Source of the DNA: Polytrichum commune
Taxonomy: Eukaryota > Streptophyta > Polytrichopsida > Polytrichales > Polytrichaceae
NCBI GenBank assembly: GCA_950295325.1
Contig: OX485809.1
Location: forward strand, 5,330,001 to 5,394,000
Direction of reading: 5' to 3'
Length of the DNA: 64,000 nt
Shown: positions 1-12,209 of the stretch, in pieces
Numbering within the stretch: position 1 is the first letter of the stretch
Layout of the letters: the number at the start of each line of letters is the position of its first letter
The notes under the pieces: model-generated
The model's input: the letters and a program-made list of their open reading frames with translations, nothing else
The model's database searches: none
Told to the model about the DNA's origin: nothing
Program-made: the position numbers and the translations under genes

Positions 1-1040
1 TTCTATGCTCTTAAAACAATTTTGAAAAATCCTTTAAAAGTTTGAAGTTAAGCACCTCGGTGCCAAGATGCCTAACATCAAAATTTGGGTACCTTCAAGT
101 TTCTCTCACAATTTCCTTTATTTTCCTCAAATGAATACAAGTGACCCCAACATCGCTTCCCAATGCTTTCAAGATGACTTTGATAAATCTTCAAAAATTT
201 AAAATGAGTCAGGCACTTGGGTGCCGAGGTGACTAATAATTCCATTAAATTTGGGTACCTTCAAGTTTCTCTCAAAACTTCCTTCATTTTTCTCAAAAGG
301 TTCACCAATGGTCGTGGCATTGCTTCCTAGGCCTTCCAAAACAATTTTTGAAAAATCTCCAAATATTTGACACGAGGCAACTTGGTGTTGAGGTGACTAT
401 TTCCAAAATTTGGGTACCTTCAAGTTTTTTTCATGTTTTCTTTCAAATTTTTCAAATTGTTTATAGACGGTCCTAGCAACGCTTCATAGAGCTTTCAACG
501 TTTGGGTACCTTCAACTTTATCTCACAATTTCCTTTATTTTTCTCAAATATTTTACAAATGGCCATGGCATTTCTTTCTAGGGCTTTGAAAATGATATGA
601 CAAATCTCCAAGAATTTGAAATAAGTTGCCTTAGTGCCAAGGTGACTAGTTTTAGAATTTGGGTACCTTCATGTTTCTTTCATAATTTCCTTTATTTTTC
701 TCAAATGATTTACAAATGGCCTTGGTATGGATTCCTTGGGCTTTCAAAACATTTATGAAAAATCTCTAAATATTTGAAATGAGGCACCTTTGTGCCGAGG
801 TGACTAATTCCAAAATCTAGGTACCTCTAAGGTTGGCTCACAATTTCCTTTATTTTTCTCAAATGGGTTACAAATGGTCCTAGCAACGCTTCCTAGGGAT
901 TTCAAATTGATTTTTGAAAATCTCCAAAAACTTGAAATTAGTCAACTTGTGTTGGGGTGGCTAATTTCTACGTTTGAATACCTTCAAGTTTCTCTTATAC
1001 TTTCCTTTATTTTTTTTACAAAATGGCCCTCACATTGTTG
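1..1040. repeat. Satellite-like tandem array, about 160 bp unit
   Basis: The phrase GGGTACCTTCAAGTTTCTC, or a close variant, recurs near 86, 249, 412, 503, 659, 818 and 970. Spacings are about 163, 163, 91, 156, 159 and 152 bp, so one unit is shortened. Each unit also carries a segment like GAGGTGACTAATTCC and one like TTTCCTTTATTTTTCTC. Units have clearly diverged from one another. The array runs off the left edge, so its true length is unknown. No coding potential is seen; the short open frame near 874 only follows the repeat. Confidence 0.85.
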
Positions 1041-1080
1041 TCAGTATGAAAGGAAGTAAATAAGAAGATATATCATATAA

Positions 1081-1460
1081 CTACACTAAATATGGTATTT
1101 AGTATCACAAATTCTAATTGACTTGCTCAATACTAATTGTAAATCGTGGCATAGGGTCACCAACACTATATGTTAACCCAACAATATTTGTCATTCCTTG
1201 TAAATGTTTTGGGGGATTGTAGATTTACAGTGTTGCAAATGTTGTCACTTACCGAGTGATTTTCATCCAAATTTCAATCATCCATAACAACATTTCATCA
1301 CAAGTTGTTGACAAGATAACATAGGATTTTGGCCAATGGATGAACTCATCCATCATCCATGACAGTATTTGTAAACTTATTTATAAGAAGTGGCATCCAA
1401 GAAGTTACCATAGAGACATTAAATACCATGATATAACACTAAATATCATATTTAGTGTAG
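1081..1460. mobile_element. MITE, CTACACTAAAT family (copy 1)
   Basis: The segment begins CTACACTAAATATGGTATTT and ends with ATTTAGTGTAG, giving terminal inverted repeats. It is 380 bp long with no open frame of note. A diverged inverted copy of the same subfamily lies at 59528-59904; both share internal text around GAAATTTGGATGAAA. Target duplications are not clear, so the superfamily is left open. Confidence 0.75.
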
Positions 1461-2524
1461 CACAAAGATGGTTGTAAGTAGGTCAAATCTTAAGGTAGTA
1501 CATCCATGAATTTGGACCAATATCAAGGGGTGGGCAGTACCAGTATAACCTTCAAGAATAGAATCAATAATAACATGGTTTTTAAGAAGGTTTAAGTAAT
1601 AGGGTAATGTAGATTAGAAGGGGTAGCTAACATGGGTAGTAGAGAGAATTCTAGTAGAGCTACTGACCTTTTCAGTCATACTACTGCATAAATGCAAATC
1701 ATGAAAGTAAATTCGTCATGAAGAGGTAGACAAGAAAGTAAAGAAAATAGTCTTTGCAATTCTTAATTGAGGCATTGACTAAATTGGGATCATTTATTGA
1801 TGCTTAGGCATCTACATGTGATTTTTGTTTAAACATAAATGTGGATTTCAAACATTGAATATAATCTCTATGTCTATGTGGATTGCACATGTATTTATAC
1901 ATGCTCATTGGTGCGGTAAGGTTGTTTCATCGCATTCGAGAAAGACTCTGCCATATTTGAGGTCATCTTGGCATAATCATACAATACTCTATCTTCACCT
2001 CCGAGTGGTGGCTCAATGGTGAAGATGATCTCCCTCAATGATGATAAGGAACTTATTCATGATGTTTTCAAGAAATCCTTATGGAGTACATAAGTTTGTC
2101 ATTTGTTTCATGTTTGTTTGATTTTGAAATTATTCAACCTGTTATGATCCAATAATGAATGTTGACCATATGAGTTTTGCTTCTTTTTAAAAAAAAAATG
2201 TGACATCCCCTCCCACTTGCATAATTATCCCATTACACGCAAAGGTTATGATCGTCGCATCATGCCATTAGTAGATGTAGAGGCAAAGGAGTATTTTGAA
2301 CATGTTAAGTGGCAATGAGGAGGGAATGGAATATGATAGGGGTAGTTACGGAGCTTCTCTGCATAGTTCCACATGATTTGGGCGAACCAACCCATACACT
2401 CGTTCCTTGTTGGATGCCTAAACTCTTGTCTCCAAGGAATCAATGTACAGGTTGGTTTGCCCCAGCCATTCCACATTGACTACATTGAATGTGGTCATTA
2501 CTTTGTGGGCATTGATATGTGTGA
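1461..2524. other. Non-coding stretch, no gene seen
   Basis: Only short open frames without recognisable domains are present. No repeat structure stands out beyond A/T-rich sequence and a short poly-A run near 2190. Confidence 0.5.
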
Positions 2525-3030
2525 GTGATTCCAAGGGGGGGGACTCTTCATACCATCTACGCACTAATGAGAGTGTAGAAAGGGGTATTTTTGGAGGCAT
2601 TATGCATAGTATATATAAGGGGGGTATTTTTTTCTCTAGTGTGTACATTTAAAAAGGCTATTAAAATTTTGAAATAAAGGTACATGTACAAAAGGGGGGC
2701 CCTAATGTTTAGAGAAAAAATTGACAATGGATGTGTTGGTTTCATGAAAAGCTTGGCATAAATACTTAAAGTCATTTTCTAGCCTACCTTTAGTACATCC
2801 CAGGGGGTGAACTCTTCATATCACCTACAAACTAACGTGAGTGTAAGAAGGAGTATTGATTGAGGGAGTAGCATACATAGTATACATAAGGGAGAGGTAA
2901 TAATGTTCTCTTGTGTGTACATTTAGAAAAGGCTATTTAATTTTGTCTTGTTTGAAGTCAAGGTACATGTACAAAAAAGGGCCCTAAGGTTTGAAGAAAA
3001 AAATCACAATAGATTTGTTGGTTTCATCCA
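2525..3030. repeat. Direct tandem duplication, about 220 bp units
   Basis: Two diverged copies, about 2530-2745 and 2803-3027, share the order ACTCTTCATA..., GTGTGTACATTTA, AAGGTACATGTACAAAA, GGGCCCTAA and TTGGTTTCAT. The offset is about 272 bp. No coding signal is seen. Confidence 0.7.
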
Positions 3031-3693
3031 ATTTAAATTCATTCATTGGTGTCATATGGTAATAGTCCTCAATGACTTCCTTGTTCATTCTTGTTAGGGT
3101 TTGCATCATGGTATTTGTGAAAATATCACAAATACCGTTTTCTCGAATACAAGGAAGGTTGGCTTGAATTGGTCTTTGGAGGCAACTTTTGCCAACTACA
3201 TCTGGATGTATTTACATTTGTGCTAGTAGCATGTGCAAGTGATAACAAGGGAAGAAGTCTCTTATATCATGAATATTATGTTTTTCATTGTTATTTCAAG
3301 CACTCTCAATAGCAATCAAAACATAATATCATAATACAAAAAAGACTTCTTCTGTACTCTATGAACTTCCACCATAGGTGCCCATAGAAAATTAGTCTCA
3401 AAATGCAAACTTTTCCAAAGTCGAAGTGCACTCCACAAGATTAGAAATTGAGTCAGCCTTGTAAAAAAAAAACTCACATGCGAATTTGACATTTTCACAA
3501 ACACTATGTTTTGGGTTTTAGGTCAAGCTAGAGGCTCTTTGAGTCTTTCTCTCCAGATTGTTATTGTGCTCTTGTCTTTGTTTGTTTGATGCAATCATTG
3601 AGTTACATGCTATGAATTGGAAAAAAAAGTTTCAATGACTTTCGCATTAGAAAATAACATAGATTTTGCATGTGATAAAGGCATAATCACATT

Positions 3694-3710
3694 CACACAC
3701 ACACACACAT

Positions 3711-3750
<40 letters not shown>
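3694..3750. repeat. (CA)n/(TA)n compound microsatellite
   Basis: An uninterrupted CA run passes directly into a TA run. This is a simple repeat without gene content. Confidence 0.9.
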
Positions 3751-3836
3751 TGAAAATAATGTAGTGGAGGCATTTATCACATCAAATTGAGAGATTTTGT
3801 ATTAATACATGAATCCATTTTCTAGCATGAGATTAG

Positions 3837-4040
3837 TATGTATACATTTTTTTTCTATAATCTTCTCATATATAGGGGTTTTAGGTTCAAAGTGACCCAC
3901 ATATGTCATTTAAGTTTCTAATGAAGAGTCCAGTGCTCAAGTAGTACATATACATTTTTTTTTCCTCTACAAATTCCTTATTTTAGGGGGTTTAAAATCA
4001 TAGTGGCCCACACACGTCATTTAGGTCTCCAATGAAGAGT
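3837..4040. repeat. Tandem duplication, about 110 bp units
   Basis: Two copies share TATACATTTTTTTTTC, a TAGGGG(T/G)TTTA segment, GTGACCCACA/GTGGCCCACA, CGTCATTTA or TGTCATTTA, and AATGAAGAGTCCA. They are adjacent and in the same orientation. Confidence 0.6.
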
Positions 4041-5286
4041 CCACCCCATAAGGAATAGTTTCCTCTTGTACTTCCATCTATGTTCAAAAACCCGAGGTTT
4101 TAAATTATCCGCAATGCCTCCATCAATTCATTTCTCAAAACTACATGAATTCTAGAAATACAGTCTAGAGCATACTCGATATTTGGAGTGTGGTTGCATT
4201 TTTTTTTAAAGAAATTGAATGTTGAATCTAATGACAGCTTTAAAATTCATCTCCAAACTTTCATGCCAAGCTTGTAGTTGTTAATTTTAAGGGTAAAGTA
4301 AGGCATCCATGAGGTTGATTGCACTTTGTGTGAACTTCCCACTCATATTATTATAAACAAAAATGCTATTATTTATGCCAAATACCATGGTTATACGATA
4401 CTAGTGGATGTATCTCCAAATATTTGCCAACCTTATTGCTCACAAATTACCACTCATCGCTCACCGCTCGCCGCTCACCTCTCACATGTCACCACTCCCC
4501 CCAATCAGACCACCAAATCCCAAAAGCATTTTTGGCTAACAACAACTCGTTCACAAGAGTCTAGCCATTGGATTTCATGTGTTAGGGTGTGAATTTCATC
4601 TAGTTTAAAGTTAGTCAAATTCTCAATTATGAGGCCACTTGCATACATGCTATCACTACTTGAAGAATCATCCTCGCTATTGCTATCAAAGGGAAGTGAG
4701 CTCTTCTCCTTCCAAAATCTTGGTCACCTTTGATGTCACTTATGGCTAGAAGAAACCACTCCCAAATACAAACACGTTACTAGTCATGGAGAAAATTAAG
4801 GGGGCATGTACCCCAAGTTGAAACCCCTAAACATGTTTGGAGGTGAGGGAACAAGCTATGTTTCGCATTATTACAAGCATTCTTGGGGCCACAAGCCATA
4901 TGATTGACATGAAATGAGAGGAAATTGATTTTGGTTTTCAAGTCATGGAAGCCGAAAGGCGAATGGAATACCACAAACCGGCTCCAATGGTGTTAATGGA
5001 ATAACTTTTTCCAATTGCGGCACACATTGTAATTTGTTGACCCAAAAGTAAATGGATAAGAAAGAGTTTGATTGCAATGTTCAATTGGGTCGACAAACAA
5101 CATGCTCTCCACGATAAAGGCATCCATGTGGAAGTTACGTGCATGCGCTTGTATGCGCCTATTCCTCAACCTTCTAGGTAAGCTTATAGGCCATCTTTTA
5201 GCTTATAGGTAAGCTTGTATGTGGTAAGATAGTAACATGTAAGGACAAGTGCTATGCTTGAACTCAAAGCGTTGGGCTTATTGAAC
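4041..5286. other. Non-coding stretch, no gene seen
   Basis: Short open frames only, none with a recognisable domain. A small direct repeat (CTCACCGCTCGCCGCTCAC) lies near 4460. Confidence 0.45.
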
Positions 5287-5745
5287 GGGGAGAACTGACA
5301 GCTAGTTACAGATCAACCGGTTAGGGTTTACCGATCAATTTAGAGGAATCTATGGAAGAATATACCTCAAATGAATATAGCAAAACCGGAAGAGGATGTC
5401 AACATGTAAGCGGTTGGATTTAGAATCACTAAGATCTTGACCGACTATATATGCTCAAAGACTTCCCGGGCGCTGTTCCCAATTATGAACCTTGAGAGCA
5501 GGGCTCGGGGATAACTGGTGGTTAGTTACAGATGAACCAATTGAGTTTGAGAAATAATAACCAGTTGAAGTTGGAGACTTTGGGAGAATTACCGATCATT
5601 GTAGAGGAATCTATGGAAGAATATACCTCGAATGAATGAAAGCAAAACCGGAAGATGTCTAACATGTAACCGGCTGGATTCAAAATCACTAGGATCTTGA
5701 CCGACTATATGTGCCCAAAAACTTCCCGGGCACTAATCTGCCCAT
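5287..5745. repeat. Dispersed repeat R1, two tandem copies
   Basis: The copies at about 5290-5480 and 5510-5745 share GGGGA(G/T)AACTG, TAGTTACAGAT, TTACCGATCA, TAGAGGAATCTATGGAAGAA, CAACATGTAA or TAACATGTAA, GATCTTGACCGACTATAT and ACTTCCCGGGC. Related copies lie at 32186-32425, 60375-60560 and, more weakly, 63345-63435. No protein is encoded. The family is probably a short interspersed or non-autonomous element of unknown class. Confidence 0.7.
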
Positions 5746-5896
5746 GAAGAGGCACACTAGTCATCCCTACATAGGCCCTAGTTCCCCAACATTGTGCCCC
5801 GTTCTCAAAAGGGAACATGTTCCCATACCAGCTCCCGCAGCCGACCAAGTCCTTGACAAGGGCTAAGCTGGGCCGACATGTATGGCTTGGCACTTC

Positions 5897-6484
5897 GGGC
5901 CTCTTCACACTATGGCCGTCCAAGTCGAGGGGCCGTGGGATGGAGTGGCCAAACTCTGTTGAGAGTCTAAAGAAATGGGCTGAAAATAGATGGCCAATAA
6001 AACATAGGAATTGGAGTCTTCAGTCGGGCGCAATGTGAAGTCTCCATAGGCCAAGTCCAAGGTCCAACCCTCTGGTCATGAACTCCCACGGCCTCTCGAC
6101 TTGGATGGCCATAGTGTGAAGCCTCCAAAGGCCAAGCCCAAAGTCCAAAGGAAGAAGGAGTATCCCACTTTCCTCCTTGCCCAAAACAACCCCTCCAATT
6201 TACCGGCCAAGATCTTGTCAATGTTTGCTTTTGTTATGGGGAAAAACCGACAGCCTCTCGACCATAGTTTGGGTTTCCATTCCTGTCCGACTCACACTTC
6301 CTTCGAGAGTCCGTCGCCTTCGTCAAAAAGTACTGCCATGTAAGCATTTTGAAGAGCAACGGCCTTTGGACTTTGGCCTCGAGTGTGAAGGATCCAAAAG
6401 CCGAATTCTTGAATACTTGCAATCTAATTGGTGGATTGATGAATCAATAGCCTCTTGACCTTCGGCCATAGTGTGAAGTGGCTC
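5897..6484. mobile_element. Composite inverted-repeat element (MITE-like)
   Basis: The left end reads GGGCCTCTTCACACTATGGC. The right end, read on the minus strand, is GAGCCACTTCACACTATGGC. A third, internal inverted arm at 6087-6124 pairs with 5900-5941 (about 36 of 38 bases), so a shorter inverted-repeat unit may be nested inside. The terminal GRGCC-CTTCACAC resembles the MITE at 14466-14971. No target duplication was identified. Confidence 0.55.
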
Positions 6485-7282
6485 TTAGTCACAACAATAG
6501 CCCAAAATAGGGGCACGGGTCCTCTATTAGGTTTTGCGGGTGGCCTAGCACCTTGTCTCAACATCAAACCCACCTTTTTGCAGTCAATCATGCAATGTCA
6601 TTTAATTGACGGAAACGTGGGCTACAACCTATGATTGCAGGCCCAGAGTAGGGAGCTGCTTAAGGGATAATTAATGAACGCATACCAGTGATGATGATTA
6701 CGATAATTTTTACGAGCTCCGAATTAATGAGGAAAGTGACTACATGGACGATTTGGATTTGTGAATTCTCTCGCACGAATCGCATGATTCGATGTCCTAC
6801 AAGAAGTGGGTGCAAAGAGTCCAAAGTGTCCGTTTAAGAATCACATAGCTTACCCTAAAACACCCATATACATTTGTGGTCTGATTGTTCGGTGGCTTGG
6901 CAACTCCGACAAACAAATTGACTACATTTGAGTGAATCCAACAAGAATATACTTTGCAGGTATTTCCACATCAGAACATTTTTTTAGACTTGTGAACATC
7001 CATGTTGACATGGCTTGCTTATTGAAGGTTTATCTCTGACTGCTACTTCATCACCTGTCTGAGTAGCACCGGTAACCCTAAGTTTGTGCCAATGGACTGA
7101 TTATTTGGGTGGTTGCACAAACCTTGTGACTCAACTTCGACATACTAGTAGAAGACCAAATTGAGGAGAACCAACGTGACGTTTTTCTTTGTGTTCATGT
7201 GCACAATTTTGTCCCAGTGGCCTCGATTGCGAAGAAACACCGGTTTTCAAACATTGCCCCTATAGTGCACCATGATATCCAA
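6485..7282. other. Non-coding stretch, no gene seen
   Basis: No open frame of interest, repeat or recognisable element was found here. Confidence 0.45.
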
Positions 7283-7302
7283 GGGGGGGGGGGGGGGGGG
7301 GG
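7283..7302. repeat. Poly-G tract, 20 bases
   Basis: Twenty consecutive G residues lie 18 bases before a CTACACTAAAT MITE. Similar G or C runs occur at 15775-15789, 47058-47072, 49194-49226, 49985-49995, 53872-53886 and 60265-60276. Confidence 0.85.
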
Positions 7303-7320
7303 TTCAACCCCCCGACATCA

Positions 7321-7664
7321 CTACACTAAATAGGTAGATTAGTGTTAGATGAAGATTAGTGTTAGATGCAATAGTTACCTAAAACACTAATTTTCAACTG
7401 ATATTACAATTAGTGTTTGAATAGGGTTTGAACAAATTATACCTTTTACGAGGTTCTCATATTCTTCTTCCTTCAATTCTTCATTCCAAGATTTACAAAA
7501 TATCATCTAACACTAAATGCGCTCATGTAAATATTTAAAGTTACTACTTGGTACAAATAGTGTTAGAGTTGACATTTAGTGTTCTAACACTATAGAGACA
7601 ATTTACATTTAGCGTTTTCGTCGACTATTAGTGTTTCCAACACTAATCTACCTATTTAGTGTAG
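7321..7664. mobile_element. MITE, CTACACTAAAT family (copy 2)
   Basis: It has terminal inverted repeats of at least 26 bp: CTACACTAAATAGGTAGATT at the left, with the exact complement at the right (AATCTACCTATTTAGTGTAG). It is 344 bp long and non-coding. The interior repeats the AGTGTT motif several times. It has the best preserved ends of this family in the window. Confidence 0.85.
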
Positions 7665-8440
7665 TAGAAAATTATGCCAAAACGACTACGGATTTCTCTT
7701 TTTGGTTTTGCGACTGAAATTTTAAAATCTTCTAGGCGTGTAACATGCTGCTGAAAAGGCATTTTCAAGACCTTTCCAACGGTATATTACAAGCCCCCAA
7801 ATTCCTAAAATTTCAGTTGGTAAAACCAAGAAACAAATCTGCAGCCGCTTAGTGACTGCAGAGCAGGCTGGTCAAAAGAACCGCAATGGGAAAACGACTG
7901 CAGTTCTTTATCACAATGCTTTCTACTAGTGCATTGAAGGAAGGTCGGGCATATGCTTATTATTGGCGATGATTAGATGGTTAATCTGATCATCATCTAT
8001 TTCAAAGAGGCCGTTATCAATTAATGACATTATCAAATTTGTAATGGGGATGTCAGCTCGATGAGTCCAAACCTCTCGATAAATAATCAAATTCGGCCAC
8101 CTATTAAAATTCAAAAATAAAATATCCATATTCTAAGGTCAACCCCCTCCTAGGTCAAAACCATGGCTTCGCCCCTGTCCGTGTTTACATTTCCCAAACA
8201 CTTGGAAAAATCCACTGAAAATGCAATGGGCCAAAACAAGGAAGAATCCCTCTTCATCATGCTAACTTACTGACTTCGTCACGAATCTGAAGAATACCCA
8301 CCCAGACCCATAAGTTTGTGCTTGTGGATTGATGATTCAGTGCGGTCACACGATACAATCAATGCAATGCACCAAATTGAGAGAAGCCTATATATATATA
8401 TATATAATTGCATGTGGATCCCTACTATGACTTCTCTATA

Positions 8441-9090
8441 ACAGTAATCTCCTGCTTAAGTACGCACTTTGAGCCATAGCCGTTGGTGCGCATTTAGTTG
8501 GTAGGTGCGTACTTTACTCATATCACTTTTTAAACCCTTTGATTTGATGAGTCTCAACGGGAAACACATGAAACCTGAGGCAACCCGCTTGACCGAAGCC
8601 CAACGATGTGAAATAATTGCAAAGCTGACCAAGCCAAACGCTCCGAGCAGGCATACACTGGGGCCGGAGTATGAAGTTAGTGAAGGCGCCATCCGGAGAG
8701 TTTGGGACAGTCGCGAGAACATATTAATGCAACGAATCATTTGTTGGGAGAGAACCTATCGAAACATTTGTTGGATCTGAAAGTGCTACTGACTTCACAT
8801 ACTTCCAAGCTCTACACAACATTGTCCTCGGCATCGACGACCAATTGCTCTGCTCTGATGTTCAAACGGAAGTTGTCAACCACATGTATGATGAACTGCG
8901 ACGATCGTTTGAGACGTTTTAACGAAACGTTAACAAACTGACTTGGAATGCCAAGAGTCAAACATTCATGCATTCGCAAAAAACACGACTACTCTACATA
9001 ACATGTTCAAACAATAAAGTATGAACCCTGATTTCTGTCAAAAAAATTGCACACTTAACCGGGATGCGTACTTAAACGGGAGATTACTGT
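8441..9090. mobile_element. TIR DNA element with helix-turn-helix fossil (copy 1)
   Basis: The left end ACAGTAATCTCCTGCTTAAG matches the complement of the right end (CTTAAACGGGAGATTACTGT). Subterminal motifs TTAAGTACGCA and ACCGGGATGCG recur near the ends. The element is 650 bp and encloses the pseudogene at 8547-8922. A second copy in inverse orientation lies at 51672-52315. The flanks are TA-rich, so a TA target as in Tc1/mariner/pogo elements is possible but not shown. Confidence 0.8.
8547..8922 (+). pseudogene. Truncated CENP-B/pogo-like transposase, N-terminal HTH
   Basis: The reading begins with MSLNGKHMKPEATRLTEAQR and continues with CEIIAKLTKPNAPS and YEVSEGAIRRVW. This has the layout of a Psq/CENP-B-N type helix-turn-helix as found at the start of pogo/Tigger transposases. 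After a frame change, a second conserved block appears (ALHNIVLGIDDQLLCSDVQT, then YDELRRSFETF). The copy at 52230-51834 on the minus strand has the same two blocks, so both belong to the family. No DDE catalytic core lies between them. The product would at most bind DNA. The class assignment rests on the HTH pattern only. Confidence 0.55.
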
Positions 9091-9529
9091 ACTTCTTGAG
9101 CCCTAATTAACCTTATCAACTTAATTAACTTGCCTGCGGTGTACATATATAGAACAACCTGGAAATTCTCCATTAACTTAGAATCCAAATTCATGACGTA
9201 TCCATATATACTACATAACCTCTGACGGTCCTTCAAAAGAAGTACAGGAGTTCCATAACCACTGAAAGTTGTGCAGAGAGAGAGAGTAAGGAAGCAAATT
9301 GAATACTTACACCTCAATAAATTGGAGCAGCATGTGTCACATATTCCTCATGCTGCATTTATGTGCCAAATTCCTCGCACTGCTGCTCTCATTCTTCAAT
9401 TAACCTTTAAGTTAATGGTGGAGCTACCAGTTGCAGTCCGAGTTCTTGAGGACTTTTAAAGAGGCAATTCTCGATATATAATGATGATGGTGTTCTATAT
9501 ATCACGTGCTTAGACTCGGTGCGTGTTTT
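9091..9529. other. Non-coding stretch, no gene seen
   Basis: Short open frames without recognisable domains. A short GA run lies near 9275. Confidence 0.4.
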
Positions 9530-9860
9530 AGAGCTTGGGCATGCATGTCTTCAGGTATGTGGGTGTGGTTTGGTTCAGTCTTCGTGTTCTCCAGCTTCTA
9601 CCGATTGGAATTTATACAAGACAATTGTGTGTTGCGTTAGCAAATCTACGACGGAACGTCTGCAAAAACCGGATCGAAAATCGGAGCTTCTTTGGTTTAG
9701 ATGTGGTTATCGGAGGTGCGTGTTTGTTGATTTCTTAATTGGATGCATAGGGTCTCTTGATTGTGTTCATTATTGAGTGTAGAGTAGTTTAGTGGTATTT
9801 GAAGACATAGTTCAGTCTCTTTTTAAACATGTTTCTTTGCGATGTTTTCTCTTTGATCCT
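9530..9860. repeat. Dispersed repeat R2 (diverged single copy)
   Basis: It shares GTATGTGGGTGTG, TTC(C/T)(A/G)TGTTCTC, AACTTCTACC or AGCTTCTACC, TTATCGGAGGTGCGTGTTTG and TTCTTTGATCCT (here CTCTTTGATCCT) with the tandem array at 13436-15010. A short related piece is at 54905-54990. No conserved protein could be assigned. Confidence 0.6.
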
Positions 9861-10639
9861 CTCCGAACGACGTGACAATCAAATTAGGGGTGTGATTAAG
9901 AAACTGAGCCAAGTAAGACCCATCGACCATAACTCAATGCCTCCAAGGATGGGACATTTTTTTGAAGGTTGAGTTGTGGCAGTCAATATCATCAAGTGGT
10001 CGCTTGCGTTCCATTACATTTATGTTCACTCTAGAATGTGACTGAATCAAATTCCACCATGCAACTACTTTCATGAACACATGTAACATGATTTGCAAGT
10101 GGATGCACTCCTCAGCCTTTTCTTGTGTTGTCCATCCCTCTCCATGGATTCGATTCCAACACTACACAAGTTTTTATTATAAAAGTTGCATTTCTTCCCA
10201 AAGGGTGGATGAGTGCCCAAACTACGCGACCGTACTTTCAACAATTGTATTTGTAGTGGCACATAGCTAAACTACAAGCAAAAGGATTCATTACAAATTC
10301 CCACCATCTCCAAATTGGCATTGGGTTCTTGTTATTCGCTCCACACGTATTTGCAAGCCTCAACAATTTGAGTGTTTTAAGATCTCCCACAAGGAGGTCT
10401 TAGTCTTCTAGAAGTGCCCATTTTTTCCTTTGTTGGCTAGCAACACTTGGAATATCATATGTGAGCCTAATTGGTCTTGTTTTTCTTATTAATTAGTTAC
10501 CAATGTGCGATGCTCCTAGATTTGCATTCTTTAATAAAGAGATATGCTACTTTTTTAGACGATTTTGACCACTTTATAATTGGTGACCATTTTAGGTTCA
10601 TATACTTAATATCACCACTAAGATAATGTAGCCTTACCA
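9861..10639. other. Non-coding stretch, no gene seen
   Basis: Open frames of about 65 residues lie on both strands near 10070-10270 and overlap each other. They carry no domain I recognise and are taken as chance. Confidence 0.4.
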
Positions 10640-10792
10640 CTACACTGAATATTCCATCTAGTGTGGCCTCCATAACTTATCCTAGTCTTACAAGTGTCCC
10701 ATGCACCCTATTCTAATAATTCTATCCCTATTATGTTTGCATGGATTGTTGACAAATAGTGTGGGCTACACCGAATCAAATGTATAGTGTAG
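10640..10792. mobile_element. Short CTACACTAAAT-type MITE remnant
   Basis: The left end CTACACTGAAT and right end ATAGTGTAG are 153 bp apart and imperfectly inverted. This may be an internally deleted member or two unrelated ends. Confidence 0.4.
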
Positions 10793-10868
10793 TTTTCTTC
10801 TACTACAAGGTTATAAGTTCTACAAAGATGGTAGATTGTAGATCTCTATTCATAAATGTTACAACCAA

Positions 10869-11193
10869 CTACACTAAAAATAATATTCATTGTTTGATAC
10901 ACTAAATACGAATGCATACACTAAATGTCAACAACCCTATGAAAGTAAGTAATTTTAAATGTAAACACAAACACTAAATATCAACTATGGTAATATGTGG
11001 AAGTTACATGTTTGAATTTAGTGTTAATAAGGATATGATAATAACAATGAAGGGAGGTGGCAGTAGAGAAGGTAGCAACACATTTATGTCTAACACTAAT
11101 TGTCAAGGAGTTGATAATCATCATTGAGTAGGGTAGGGTAGGGTGGTAACAACATAAAACATAATCAAACACTAAATATCCTTTTTAGTGTAG
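10869..11193. mobile_element. MITE, CTACACTAAAT family (copy 3)
   Basis: It begins CTACACTAAAAATAATATTC and ends TCCTTTTTAGTGTAG. It is 325 bp and contains several internal CACTAAAT motifs. Non-coding. Confidence 0.7.
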
Positions 11194-11239
11194 TGGACGT
11201 TAAGTACATTATTTCCTCCCTTTAGTGTGGGCTTCATTA

Positions 11240-11400
11240 TTTCAAAGTCTTGTCACTAAATGATTCGATTAGTTTGATTTGATGTTGTGCACATTATGGT
11301 GAAACAACACATGATTCTACAAAACGAGAATTTAGTGTAGTGGATAAGACAATAGACTTCCAAATTAAAATGGGCTTTGACTTACATTTCATCAAGTGGT
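11240..11400. repeat. Dispersed repeat shared with 18180-18330
   Basis: Both places carry TTAGTTTGATTTGATGT or TTAGCTTGATTTGATGT, then GTGCACATTAT, and similar text up to about 150 bp further. The copies are in direct orientation and diverged. Confidence 0.5.
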
Positions 11401-11877
11401 GTGGACTTTGCACACTTATTCACTTTCCGAGCATTTCAAAGCGGTGTGCAAGGACTTTCCAAATCTTTAAAAAATAAGAGCTACTTTTAAATACATTGCT
11501 TACTTCGCCAATGATGGCAGAAGCCCTACAATTTTAAATCATCTAAATTTTTAAATTAAAAATTAAAAATTATTTTTAAAAAACCACGGTAAAGAGAAGA
11601 AAAGAGTGTAGCGGTAAAACCACACCTTGACCGCATCTTTCCCATCTCATATGCAAGTATAATGTTTTGGTGTCCATGATATTGTGCCCAAAGAGGCCTA
11701 AGGTCCAGCTACTTGTAGCATCACAAAGAAGACAACCTTTCCAAAGCAAAAACAAAAACATCATTCTATGATAATCTTATGGAAGTGTGAAACTCCTTTG
11801 GCATTTCGGGTTGATTGGGAGTGACACATGTGTGTATTGGTGTTTCCACTCAGTTCCACATGGTTGTTTTATGACAA

Positions 11878-12209
11878 CTACACTAAATAGTCCTATAACT
11901 ATGGGTAGAAAATTAGCGTGGAAATAATTAGCATGGGCCACACTAATTTTCTAGTCAAGGTGGAATTAACGTGGGTCCAAGACCATGGGTCTTTCCCTAA
12001 GTCTTCATAAACATTTCCGGCCAACACATTGAATATTACTCGTGGCACAAAACAAAATAATCACCCACATTAATTTTCTAGGAAAACAATTACTATGGCC
12101 CACGCTAACTCTCTACTATAAATGTGGCCCACACTAATTCTCATTATGAAGATTAGCATGGACTCTAGAAAATTACGGTGGCCCACAGTAATTGGACTAT
12201 TTTGTGTAC
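11878..12209. mobile_element. MITE, CTACACTAAAT family (copy 4)
   Basis: It starts CTACACTAAATAGTCC and ends GGACTATTTTGTGTAC. It is 332 bp. The interior has alternating GGGCCACACTAATTTTCTAG-type text shared with the copy at 57780-58095, so these two form a subfamily. Confidence 0.75.

Noticed and set aside
2005-2040. tRNA-like A box (GTGGCTCAATGG)
   Set aside because: No B box or cloverleaf could be found downstream.
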